A program made the translations under genes and the position numbers. From Burkholderia metallica (GTDB lineage: Bacteria; Pseudomonadota; Gammaproteobacteria; Burkholderiales; Burkholderiaceae): DNA of 64,000 nt. Of the stretch, positions 57,261 through 64,000 are shown piece after piece. The stretch is from contig NZ_CADFDB010000005.1 of the NCBI RefSeq assembly GCF_902832845.1, forward strand, positions 124,001 to 188,000, read 5' to 3'. Numbering within the stretch: position 1 is the first letter of the stretch; every line of letters starts with the position of its first letter. The notes beneath the pieces are model-generated. The model searched no databases and was not told the origin of the DNA. It worked only from the letters and a program-made list of their open reading frames with translations.

Positions 57261-58358
57261 ATGAGCGGTGCCATCGACACGTCCCGCCTGGACGCGGCGC
57301 GCGCGCGAGTGTCCCCGTCGCCCGCGCGCCGCGTGTGGCAGCGCTTCCGGCAGCAGCGGCTCGGCTACTGGAGCTTCGTGATCTTCTTCGCCGCGTTCGC
57401 CGCGAGCCTCGCGGCGCCGCTATGGTCGAACGACAAGCCGCTCGTCGTCCGCTACGACGGCCAGACCTATTTCCCGCTGTTCCATGCGTATCCGGAAACG
57501 ACCTTCGGCGGCGACTTCCCGACCCCGGCCGATTATCTCGATCCGTATGTGCGTAAGCGGCTCGAGGCGCCCGGCAATTTCGTCGTCTATCCGCCGAACC
57601 GTTACTACTACGACACGCTGAACTACTTCTCGAACGTGCCGAATCCCGCACCGCCGTCGCGCGAGAACCTGCTCGGCACCGACGCGCAGGGGCGCGACCT
57701 GCTCGCGCGGCTCGTGTACGGGTTCCGCGTGTCGGTCGAGTTCGGGCTGATCCTCACCGTGATCGGCACGCTGATCGGCATTGCCGCGGGCGCCGTGCAG
57801 GGCTTTTTCGGCGGCCGCATCGACATCGTCGGGCAGCGGCTGATCGAAATCTGGAGTTCGCTGCCCGAGCTGTACCTGCTGATCATCTTCGCGTCGATCT
57901 TCGAGCCGAGCTTCCTGCTGCTGATCGTGCTGCTGTCGCTGTTCGGCTGGATCGGGCTTGCCGATTACGTGCGCGCGGAATTCCTGCGCAACCGCACGCA
58001 GGACTACGTGCGCGCGGCGCGTGCGATGGGGCTTACGAACTGGCAGATCATCTGGCGCCATGTGCTGCCGAACAGTCTCACGCCGGTGATCACGTTCCTG
58101 CCGTTCCGGATGAGCGGTGCGATCCTCGCGCTCACGAGTCTCGATTTCCTCGGGCTCGGCGTGCCGCCGCCGACGCCGAGCCTTGGCGAGCTGCTTGCGC
58201 AGGGCAAGGGCAATCTCGACGCGTGGTGGATCTCGCTGTCGACGTTCGGCGTGCTGGTCGCGACGCTGCTGCTGCTGACGTTCATGGGCGACGCACTGCG
58301 CAACGCGCTCGACACGCGGATCGCCGATTCGGTGCGGGCCGCGGGAGGCCAGCGATGA
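57261..58358 (+). CDS. yejE: Peptide ABC transporter permease YejE
   Basis: A 365-residue DppC/OppC-type permease with an N-terminal membrane segment, a long periplasmic region and the EAA loop in DYVRAARAMGLTNWQI. ATG 57261. It ends four bases into yejF (overlap). Confidence 0.95.
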   Translation: MSGAIDTSRLDAARARVSPSPARRVWQRFRQQRLGYWSFVIFFAAFAASLAAPLWSNDKPLVVRYDGQTYFPLFHAYPETTFGGDFPTPADYLDPYVRKRLEAPGNFVVYPPNRYYYDTLNYFSNVPNPAPPSRENLLGTDAQGRDLLARLVYGFRVSVEFGLILTVIGTLIGIAAGAVQGFFGGRIDIVGQRLIEIWSSLPELYLLIIFASIFEPSFLLLIVLLSLFGWIGLADYVRAEFLRNRTQDYVRAARAMGLTNWQIIWRHVLPNSLTPVITFLPFRMSGAILALTSLDFLGLGVPPPTPSLGELLAQGKGNLDAWWISLSTFGVLVATLLLLTFMGDALRNALDTRIADSVRAAGGQR

Positions 58359-59980
58359 GCACGATTTCCGCATCGCCTTCGCCGGGCGAACCGCTGCTGT
58401 CGCTGGAGGGCCTGCACGTGCGCTTCGGCGACACGGTCGTGGTGGACGACGTGACGCTCGCGATCGGGCGCGGCGAGCGCGTCGCGCTGGTCGGCGAGTC
58501 GGGGTCGGGCAAGAGCGTCACGGCGCTGTCGATCCTGCGGCTGCTGCGCGACGCCGACGTGAGCGGCGCGATCCGCTTCGCGGGGCAGGACCTTTCGGCC
58601 AAGAGCGAGCGCGAGATGCGCGGGCTGCGCGGCTCGGACATCGCGATGATCTTCCAGGAGCCGATGACGGCGCTCAATCCGCTCTATACGATCGGCGCGC
58701 AGATCGGCGAGACGATCGTGCTGCACGACGGCGTGTCGGCGGTCGAGGCGCGCAAGCGCGCGATCGCGTTGCTCGCGCGCACGGGCATCGCGGAGCCGGA
58801 GAGGCGTGTCGACAGCTATCCGCACCAGTTGTCGGGCGGCCAGCGCCAGCGCGCGATGATCGCGATGGCGCTCGCGTGCCGGCCGCGCCTGCTGCTGGCC
58901 GACGAGCCGACCACCGCGCTCGACGTGACGATCCGCGCGCAGATCGTCGACCTGCTGCTGGAGCTGCAGCGCGAGGAAGCGGAAAAGCGCGGGATGGCGA
59001 TCCTGCTCATCACGCACGACCTGAATCTCGTGCGGCACTTCGCGGATCGCGTTGCGGTGATGGAGCGCGGCCGGCTCGTCGAGAGCGGGCCGGTCGAGCG
59101 GATCTTCGCGGCGCCCGAGCATCCGTATACGCAGCGGCTGCTGAACAGCCGGCCGCAGCGCGCGGTCGCGCCGGTGATCCCGATCGCGCCCGTCGTGCTC
59201 GACGCGCACCACGTGAGTGTGCAGTTCGCGCGCCGGCGGCCGGGTATCGCCGGCTGGTTCGGCACGGTGCCGGTGACGGCCGTCGCGGACGTGTCGGTCT
59301 CGGTGCGGCAGGGCGAGACGCTCGGCATCGTCGGCGAATCGGGGTCGGGCAAGTCGACGCTCGCGATGGCGCTGCTCGGCCTGCAGAAGACGGCCGGCGG
59401 CACGATCGAATTCCAGGGGCGCGCGCTGTCGACCTATCGCGGCCGCGAGCAGACCGCGCTGCGCTCGAACATGCAGGTCGTCTTTCAGGACCCGTTCAGT
59501 TCGCTTTCGCCGCGTCACACGATCGAGCGGATCGTCGGCGAGGGGCTCGAGCTGCATCGGCCGGACATGACGCCCGATGCGCGCCGCGCGAAGTCGCTTG
59601 CGGTGCTGCGCGAAGTCGGCCTCGACCGGACGGTGCTGCATCGTTATCCGCACGAATTCTCGGGCGGCCAGCGCCAGCGGATCGCGATCGCGCGGGCGCT
59701 GGTGCTGGAGCCGCGCATCCTGATCCTCGACGAGCCGACCTCCGCGCTCGACGTGTCGATCCAGCAGCAGGTGCTGAAACTGCTCGCGAATTTGCAACAG
59801 AAATACAACCTCGGCTACGTGTTCATCAGCCACGACCTGGAGGTGATCGGGGCGATGGCGCACCGCGTCGCGGTGATGCAGGACGGGGCGGTGGTCGAGT
59901 CGGGGGAGGTGGCCGACATCTTCGGCAGACCGTCACATCCTTACACACAAAAGCTGTTGAAAGCGGTCTGGAAAGCGTGA
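58355..59980 (+). CDS. yejF: Peptide ABC transporter ATPase YejF (two NBDs)
   Basis: A 541-residue protein with two fused ATP-binding domains, as in E. coli YejF. Each half has a Walker A (GESGSGKS), the [16 protein letters not shown] signature and a Walker B. ATG 58355 overlaps the yejE stop. Confidence 0.95.
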   Translation: MSTISASPSPGEPLLSLEGLHVRFGDTVVVDDVTLAIGRGERVALVGESGSGKSVTALSILRLLRDADVSGAIRFAGQDLSAKSEREMRGLRGSDIAMIFQEPMTALNPLYTIGAQIGETIVLHDGVSAVEARKRAIALLARTGIAEPERRVDSYPHQLSGGQRQRAMIAMALACRPRLLLADEPTTALDVTIRAQIVDLLLELQREEAEKRGMAILLITHDLNLVRHFADRVAVMERGRLVESGPVERIFAAPEHPYTQRLLNSRPQRAVAPVIPIAPVVLDAHHVSVQFARRRPGIAGWFGTVPVTAVADVSVSVRQGETLGIVGESGSGKSTLAMALLGLQKTAGGTIEFQGRALSTYRGREQTALRSNMQVVFQDPFSSLSPRHTIERIVGEGLELHRPDMTPDARRAKSLAVLREVGLDRTVLHRYPHEFSGGQRQRIAIARALVLEPRILILDEPTSALDVSIQQQVLKLLANLQQKYNLGYVFISHDLEVIGAMAHRVAVMQDGAVVESGEVADIFGRPSHPYTQKLLKAVWKA

Positions 59981-60027
59981 TAGGCCGCCAATGGTCTGAC
60001 CATCTCGATTGTATTTATTAATTTGTT

Positions 60028-60056
60028 TTGACAAACGATTACGCGCTGGCTAGTAT
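60028..60056 (+). promoter_or_regulatory. Consensus sigma-70 promoter of NlpC/P60 gene
   Basis: A perfect TTGACA (60028-60033) and TAGTAT (60051-60056) are 17 bp apart, about 50 bp before the ATG. Confidence 0.75.
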
Positions 60057-60108
60057 CGACCGAAATTTTCCGCCAATCAGCTGATTTTTAAGCAAATTCC
60101 ATCGACCA

Positions 60109-60783
60109 ATGCAGCATCGATCCCTGACCCAGGCATGCGCGCGCACCGTCGCCGGGCTGTTCATCGGCGCCCTGTTCGCAGCAGCTCCCGGCGCTTTCGC
60201 CGACGAAGTCAGCAGTTTTAACCAGAATGTCACCAATTCGACTCAGATCGGGTCGGGTTCCTCCCTCCAGCAGACCAGCGCGCAGCCGTCGAGCGGCGGC
60301 GCGAAGTCGTTCCTCGCGGGCATGGCCGGCAAGGCGGGCGACGTGGTCGTCGGCGCGCTGAACATGATCGGCGTGCGCTATCGCTGGGGCGGCAACTCGC
60401 CGGATTCGGGCCTCGACTGCAGCGGCTTCGTGCGCTACGTGTTCCAGGACACCCTCGGGATGTCGCTGCCGCGCCGTGCGGAAGAGATGAGCCGCGTCGG
60501 CGAGAAGGTGAGCATGAGCAACCTGAAGCCGGGCGACCTCGTGTTCTTCAACACGATGCGCCGCACGTTCTCGCACGTCGGCATCTACATCGGCGACAAC
60601 AAGTTCGTGCACTCGCCGTCGACGGGCAGCACCATCCGTGTCGACGATCTCGATAGCGGCTACTGGGAAAAGCGCTTCACCGGCGCGCGCCGGCTCGAAT
60701 CGGAGTTCCCGATGAAGCCGGAAGGCCTGCGTCAGCGCGTGCGCGCGACGATCGGCGACGATTCGGCGAACGGCAACAACTGA
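60109..60783 (+). CDS. C40 family (NlpC/P60) peptidase
   Basis: A 224-residue exported cysteine peptidase, probably a cell-wall endopeptidase that cuts between D-Glu and DAP. Signal peptide to about residue 28. The catalytic Cys is in DCSGFVRYVF, the His in FSHVGIYIGDN and a third polar residue follows. The Gly/Ser/Gln-rich linker (residues 30-75) separates them. No typical ribosome-binding site precedes ATG 60109. Confidence 0.9.
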   Translation: MQHRSLTQACARTVAGLFIGALFAAAPGAFADEVSSFNQNVTNSTQIGSGSSLQQTSAQPSSGGAKSFLAGMAGKAGDVVVGALNMIGVRYRWGGNSPDSGLDCSGFVRYVFQDTLGMSLPRRAEEMSRVGEKVSMSNLKPGDLVFFNTMRRTFSHVGIYIGDNKFVHSPSTGSTIRVDDLDSGYWEKRFTGARRLESEFPMKPEGLRQRVRATIGDDSANGNN

Positions 60784-60810
60784 CGTTCGACGGCCGTCCC
60801 GGCCGGATCG

Positions 60811-60847
60811 AAAAAACCCTGTCACCGAAAGGCGGCAGGGTTTTTTG
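60811..60847 (+). terminator. Intrinsic terminator
   Basis: AAAAAACCCTG and CAGGGTTTTTT pair around an inner GC-rich loop that could pair further. T run downstream. It ends the NlpC/P60 gene. Confidence 0.9.
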
Positions 60848-60932
60848 TTTTGGGGCGGCGCAAGCGGCGTTCGCCGTGTGCATGCCGGCGGCGCGCGCCG
60901 GCATGCGTGGCGGTTACGTGCCTGTTGCGCGC

Positions 60933-61859
60933 TTACGCGGCAGCCGTGCCGCGCGCTGCCGCGAGCTTGCGCTGCAGTTCCGGCATGATGCGCGCGACGG
61001 CTTCCTCGCCCGCGAGGATGGCCGCGTTGCGCTGGTTGAAGTCGCTGCCGCCCATGGCCGCGAGGTTCGGGCGGATCACGACGTCCGCATACTTGTCGAG
61101 CTCGTAGGTCTTGATCGTCTGGCCCATGATCGTGAAGGTCTGCAGCAGCATCTCGATCGGGTTGTTGGTCGCCGCGCCGTCGGGACGGGCCGAGATGTCG
61201 ACCGCGATCACGAAGCTCGCGCCCATCTTGCGCGCAAACGACGCGGGCACGGGGCTCACGAGGCCGCCGTCGACATATTCGCGGCTGCCGATCTTCACCG
61301 GTTCGAACACCGACGGCACGCTGCACGACGCGCGTACCGCGAGCCCCGCATTGCCCTGCTGGAACAGGATCGGCTGACCGCTCTGCAGATCGGTCGCGAC
61401 GATGCCGAGCGGCTTCGCCATCTTTTCGATCGGCCGGTTGTTGAGCGTCTTGTTCAGGAAGTTCTGCAGCGCCACGCCTTGCAGCAGCCCGCGCGAGCGG
61501 AACGGCAGCGCCCAGTCGCTGATTGCCGCCTGGTCCATGTCGAGCGCGATCTTGTTGATCTGCAGCGCGCTCATGCCCGATGCATAGAGTGCGCCGACCA
61601 CCGAGCCCGCGCTTGTGCCCGCGACGATTTCAATCGGGATGCCGCGTGCCTCGAGCGCCTTCAGCACGCCGATGTGCGAGAAGCCGCGCGCGGCGCCGCC
61701 GCCGAGCGCGATGCCGATCTTCACGGGCTTCTCGTGCGACTGCGTGGCGCCGGATGCGGTATCCGGACGGGATTTGTCGCCGAACGACGTGCAGGCGGCG
61801 AGGCTGGCGGACGCGGCGGCGATCGTGAAGTGGCGGCGCGACAGGCGAGGGGACGACAT
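60933..61859 (-). CDS. Patatin-like phospholipase, exported lipoprotein
   Basis: A 308-residue patatin-fold serine lipase/esterase like E. coli RssA. The oxyanion loop GGGAARGFSH, the nucleophile motif GTSAG with the catalytic Ser and the DGG with the catalytic Asp are all present. The N-terminus reads SRRHFTIAAASASLAAC: a twin-arginine-like motif followed by a lipobox, so it may be exported folded by Tat and then lipidated (inference). Substrate unknown. Confidence 0.88.
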   Translation of the reverse strand: MSSPRLSRRHFTIAAASASLAACTSFGDKSRPDTASGATQSHEKPVKIGIALGGGAARGFSHIGVLKALEARGIPIEIVAGTSAGSVVGALYASGMSALQINKIALDMDQAAISDWALPFRSRGLLQGVALQNFLNKTLNNRPIEKMAKPLGIVATDLQSGQPILFQQGNAGLAVRASCSVPSVFEPVKIGSREYVDGGLVSPVPASFARKMGASFVIAVDISARPDGAATNNPIEMLLQTFTIMGQTIKTYELDKYADVVIRPNLAAMGGSDFNQRNAAILAGEEAVARIMPELQRKLAAARGTAAA

Positions 61860-62002
61860 CGAATGATTCTCCGGCGGCTTGGCGGCGGGTTACACGGCCC
61901 GCGGCGGCGATAGGTTCCGAGCGGCCGCGCGGCAGGTTCCGGGCGGCCGGCGCCGCGCCGGCTGGCGGCCGCGGCGCGCACATCATAAAGCAAGCGGTGC
62001 GC

Positions 62003-62030
62003 TTGGCGCGATGTCCGGCGCGAGTATAAT
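62003..62030 (+). promoter_or_regulatory. Promoter of gltX
   Basis: TTGGCG (62003-62008) and a perfect TATAAT (62025-62030) are 16 bp apart, about 110 bp upstream of gltX. Confidence 0.6.
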
Positions 62031-62139
62031 TCCGGCTTCTTTCCCGTTCCGGGCGTCGCCGGCCCCGCTGCTGTCCGGGTTGCCGCCGTCGATCCCGCGT
62101 CGAATCATTCATGCGCCCCAGGCGTTCGAGTTACCGTTT

Positions 62140-63549
62140 ATGACCCGTCCTGTCCGTACCCGCTTCGCGCCGAGTCCCACCGGCTTCATCCACCTCGGCA
62201 ACATCCGCTCCGCACTCTATCCGTGGGCGTTCGCCCGCAAGATGAAGGGCACGTTCGTGCTGCGCATCGAGGATACCGACGTCGAGCGCTCGTCGCAGGA
62301 AGCGGTCGATGCGATCCTCGAGGGGATGCAGTGGCTCGGCCTGGATTTCGACGAAGGCCCGATCTACCAGATGCAGCGGATGGACCGCTATCGCGAGGTG
62401 CTCGCGCAGATGCTCGAGAAGGGTCTCGCGTACCCGTGCTACATGTCGGCCGAGGAACTCGACGCGCTGCGCGAACGCCAGCGCGAGGCCGGCCTGAAGC
62501 CGCGCTACGACGGCACGTGGCGTCCGGAGCCCGGCAAGGTGCTGCCGGAGCCGCCGGCCGGCGTGAAGCCGGTGCTGCGCTTCCGTAATCCGCTGACGGG
62601 CACGGTCGTGTGGGACGACGCCGTGAAGGGGCGCGTCGAGATCTCGAACGAAGAACTCGATGACCTCGTGATCGCGCGCCCGGACGGCACGCCGATCTAC
62701 AACTTCTGCGTGGTGGTGGACGACATGGACATGGGCATCACGCACGTGATCCGTGGCGACGACCACGTGAACAACACGCCGCGCCAGATCAACATCCTGA
62801 ACGCACTCGGCGGCGAGCCGCCGGTCTACGCGCACCTGCCGACCGTGCTGAACGAGCAGGGCGAGAAGATGAGCAAGCGGCATGGCGCGATGAGCGTGAT
62901 GGCGTACCGCGACGCGGGCTTCCTGCCGGAGGCCGTCGTCAACTATCTCGCGCGCCTCGGCTGGTCGCACGGCGACGCGGAGATCTTCTCGCGCGAGCAG
63001 TTCGTCGAATGGTTCGATCTCGAGCATCTCGGCAAGTCGCCTGCGCAGTACGACCACAGCAAGCTGAGCTGGCTGAACGCGCATTACATCAAGGAAGCGG
63101 ACAACGCGCGCCTCGCCGAGCTGGCCAAGCCGTTCCTCGACGCACTCGGCATCGAGGACGCGGCGATCGCGACGGGCCCGGCGCTCGATGCCGTGGTCGG
63201 ACTGATGAAGGATCGCGCGACGACGGTCAAGGAGATCGCGGAAGGCGCTGCGATGTTCTACCGGGTGCCGGCGCCGGAAGCCGATGCGCTGGCGCAGCAC
63301 GTGACCGATGCGGTGCGTCCGGCGCTGGCCGATCTCGTCACCGCGCTGAAGGCGGCCGACTGGACGAAGGAGGCCGTGTCCGCGGCGCTGAAGGCGACGC
63401 TCGGCGCGCACAAGCTGAAGATGCCGCAACTGGCGATGCCGGTGCGGCTGCTGGTGGCGGGTACGACGCACACGCCGTCGATCGATGCGGTGCTGGTGCT
63501 GTTCGGTCGTGACGTCGTGGTGTCGCGCATCGAGGCCGCGCTGGCCTGA
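62140..63549 (+). CDS. gltX: Glutamyl-tRNA synthetase
   Basis: GltX charges tRNA-Glu. The HIGH motif is HLGN in [11 protein letters not shown] near residue 14 and KMSKR reads KMSKRHG near 245. 469 residues is the normal length. The start MTRPVRTRF at 62140 opens the family homology; the frame upstream is unrelated. A tRNA-Ala and tRNA-Glu follow downstream, the latter being its own substrate. Confidence 0.97.
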   Translation: MTRPVRTRFAPSPTGFIHLGNIRSALYPWAFARKMKGTFVLRIEDTDVERSSQEAVDAILEGMQWLGLDFDEGPIYQMQRMDRYREVLAQMLEKGLAYPCYMSAEELDALRERQREAGLKPRYDGTWRPEPGKVLPEPPAGVKPVLRFRNPLTGTVVWDDAVKGRVEISNEELDDLVIARPDGTPIYNFCVVVDDMDMGITHVIRGDDHVNNTPRQINILNALGGEPPVYAHLPTVLNEQGEKMSKRHGAMSVMAYRDAGFLPEAVVNYLARLGWSHGDAEIFSREQFVEWFDLEHLGKSPAQYDHSKLSWLNAHYIKEADNARLAELAKPFLDALGIEDAAIATGPALDAVVGLMKDRATTVKEIAEGAAMFYRVPAPEADALAQHVTDAVRPALADLVTALKAADWTKEAVSAALKATLGAHKLKMPQLAMPVRLLVAGTTHTPSIDAVLVLFGRDVVVSRIEAALA

Positions 63550-63562
63550 GGTTCGGGTGCGA

Positions 63563-63599
63563 GCGAAGCTGCCCGTGCACGACATCGCGGCAGCTTCGC
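63563..63599. repeat. Perfect 11-bp inverted repeat after gltX
   Basis: GCGAAGCTGCC (63563-63573) and GGCAGCTTCGC (63589-63599) flank a 15-nt loop, followed by an A run, not a T run. It is another GC-stem without a U tract after a gene and before a tRNA promoter. Confidence 0.6.
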
Positions 63600-63630
63600 A
63601 AAAAAATTCGCGCGAATCGCAAAAAGGGTA

Positions 63631-63659
63631 TTTACAAGTTCAAAGTAGGTCCATATAAT
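63631..63659 (+). promoter_or_regulatory. Promoter of tRNA-Ala/tRNA-Glu
   Basis: TTTACA (63631-63636) and a perfect TATAAT (63654-63659) with 17-bp spacing, 18 bp before the tRNA-Ala gene. Confidence 0.8.
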
Positions 63660-63677
63660 CTCACTTCTGTTCTGCAA

Positions 63678-63753
<76 letters not shown>

Positions 63754-63891
63754 TCAGAACAAGCTGGGTTGATTTGCGAAGCAGCGGTGGTAATAAATGC
63801 TTCACAAAATGATTCAAAGCAGTTAGAATTTCGGCCTTCGCTGTTGATTGAAAAATGAATAGCGAAAGTCAGACAAATCTGAAAAGATTTT

Positions 63892-63967
63892 GTCCCCTTC
63901 GTCTAGAGGCCTAGGACATCACCCTTTCACGGTGAGTACAGGGGTTCGAATCCCCTAGGGGACGCCA
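63892..63967 (+). tRNA. tRNA-Glu (anticodon TTC)
   Basis: A 76-nt tRNA with encoded CCA. GTCCCCT pairs with AGGGGAC. The anticodon loop CTTTCAC holds TTC, reading GAA and GAG. About 140 bp after tRNA-Ala, likely cotranscribed. Confidence 0.95.
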
Positions 63968-64000
63968 GATTCAGCGGCGTTTCGTAGAAATGTCGCAACG

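Overview
This is a GC-rich, gene-dense stretch of a betaproteobacterial main chromosome. The gene order, GC-biased codons and protein sequences point to Burkholderia, most likely the B. cepacia complex; this is inferred from family knowledge, not from a database search. Nothing here looks like a prophage, integrative element, insertion sequence or CRISPR array. Most of the window is housekeeping DNA.

Layout: (1) 1-5200: the end of pyrG, then kdsA, eno and ftsB; a small lipoprotein, hslO and a gamma-carbonic-anhydrase-like gene follow on the minus strand. (2) 5300-14400: a plus-strand run with a DUF455 protein, an alpha/beta hydrolase, a PHP phosphatase, a Sua5/YciO protein, an M50 protease, trpS, a methyltransferase, dapA, bamC and an MBL-fold hydrolase. 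(3) 14500-25600: mostly minus strand, with an Ala/Ser-rich lipoprotein, a RoxA-type ribosomal oxygenase divergent from slyD, a metallophosphatase, mutS, an FAD protein and suhB. A probably frameshifted small membrane gene and an orphan histidine kinase sit on the plus strand among them. (4) 25800-37450: trmJ, cysE, lpxH, ppiB, ppiA, a TPR protein, cysS, an AlkA-like glycosylase, accA, tilS, lysC and tRNA-Ser(GCT). (5) 38100-43900: a lone NuoM-like proton-pump subunit followed by cyoABCD, the bo3-type quinol oxidase. (6) 43900-53430: the accessory part. Two DUF4148 genes flank a response regulator, a histidine kinase and a second regulator whose receiver has lost its phosphorylation residues; an RND efflux operon follows (permease, adaptor, outer-membrane factor). 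(7) 53700-64000: a secreted Pro/Tyr/Gly/His-rich protein, the yejABEF peptide importer, an NlpC/P60 peptidase, a patatin-like lipoprotein, gltX, tRNA-Ala(GGC) and tRNA-Glu(TTC).

The strongest candidate for an undescribed system is region 6. A TGAA-N6-TTCA element occurs twice between the first DUF4148 gene and the regulator, once about 100 bp upstream of the second DUF4148 gene, and once, with one mismatch, about 120 bp upstream of the RND permease. I propose that these sites join the two-component system, both small secreted DUF4148 proteins and the efflux pump into one regulon, with a degenerate receiver protein as an extra regulator. The sensor has a periplasmic His cluster, so a metal or other envelope signal is plausible but unproven.

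Other points worth checking: a TrpRS with an Fe-S-type four-cysteine motif, a class II (metal-type) KdsA, a likely one-base frameshift in a G run at about 21190, and perfect hairpins without U tracts after lysC and gltX, each just upstream of a tRNA promoter.
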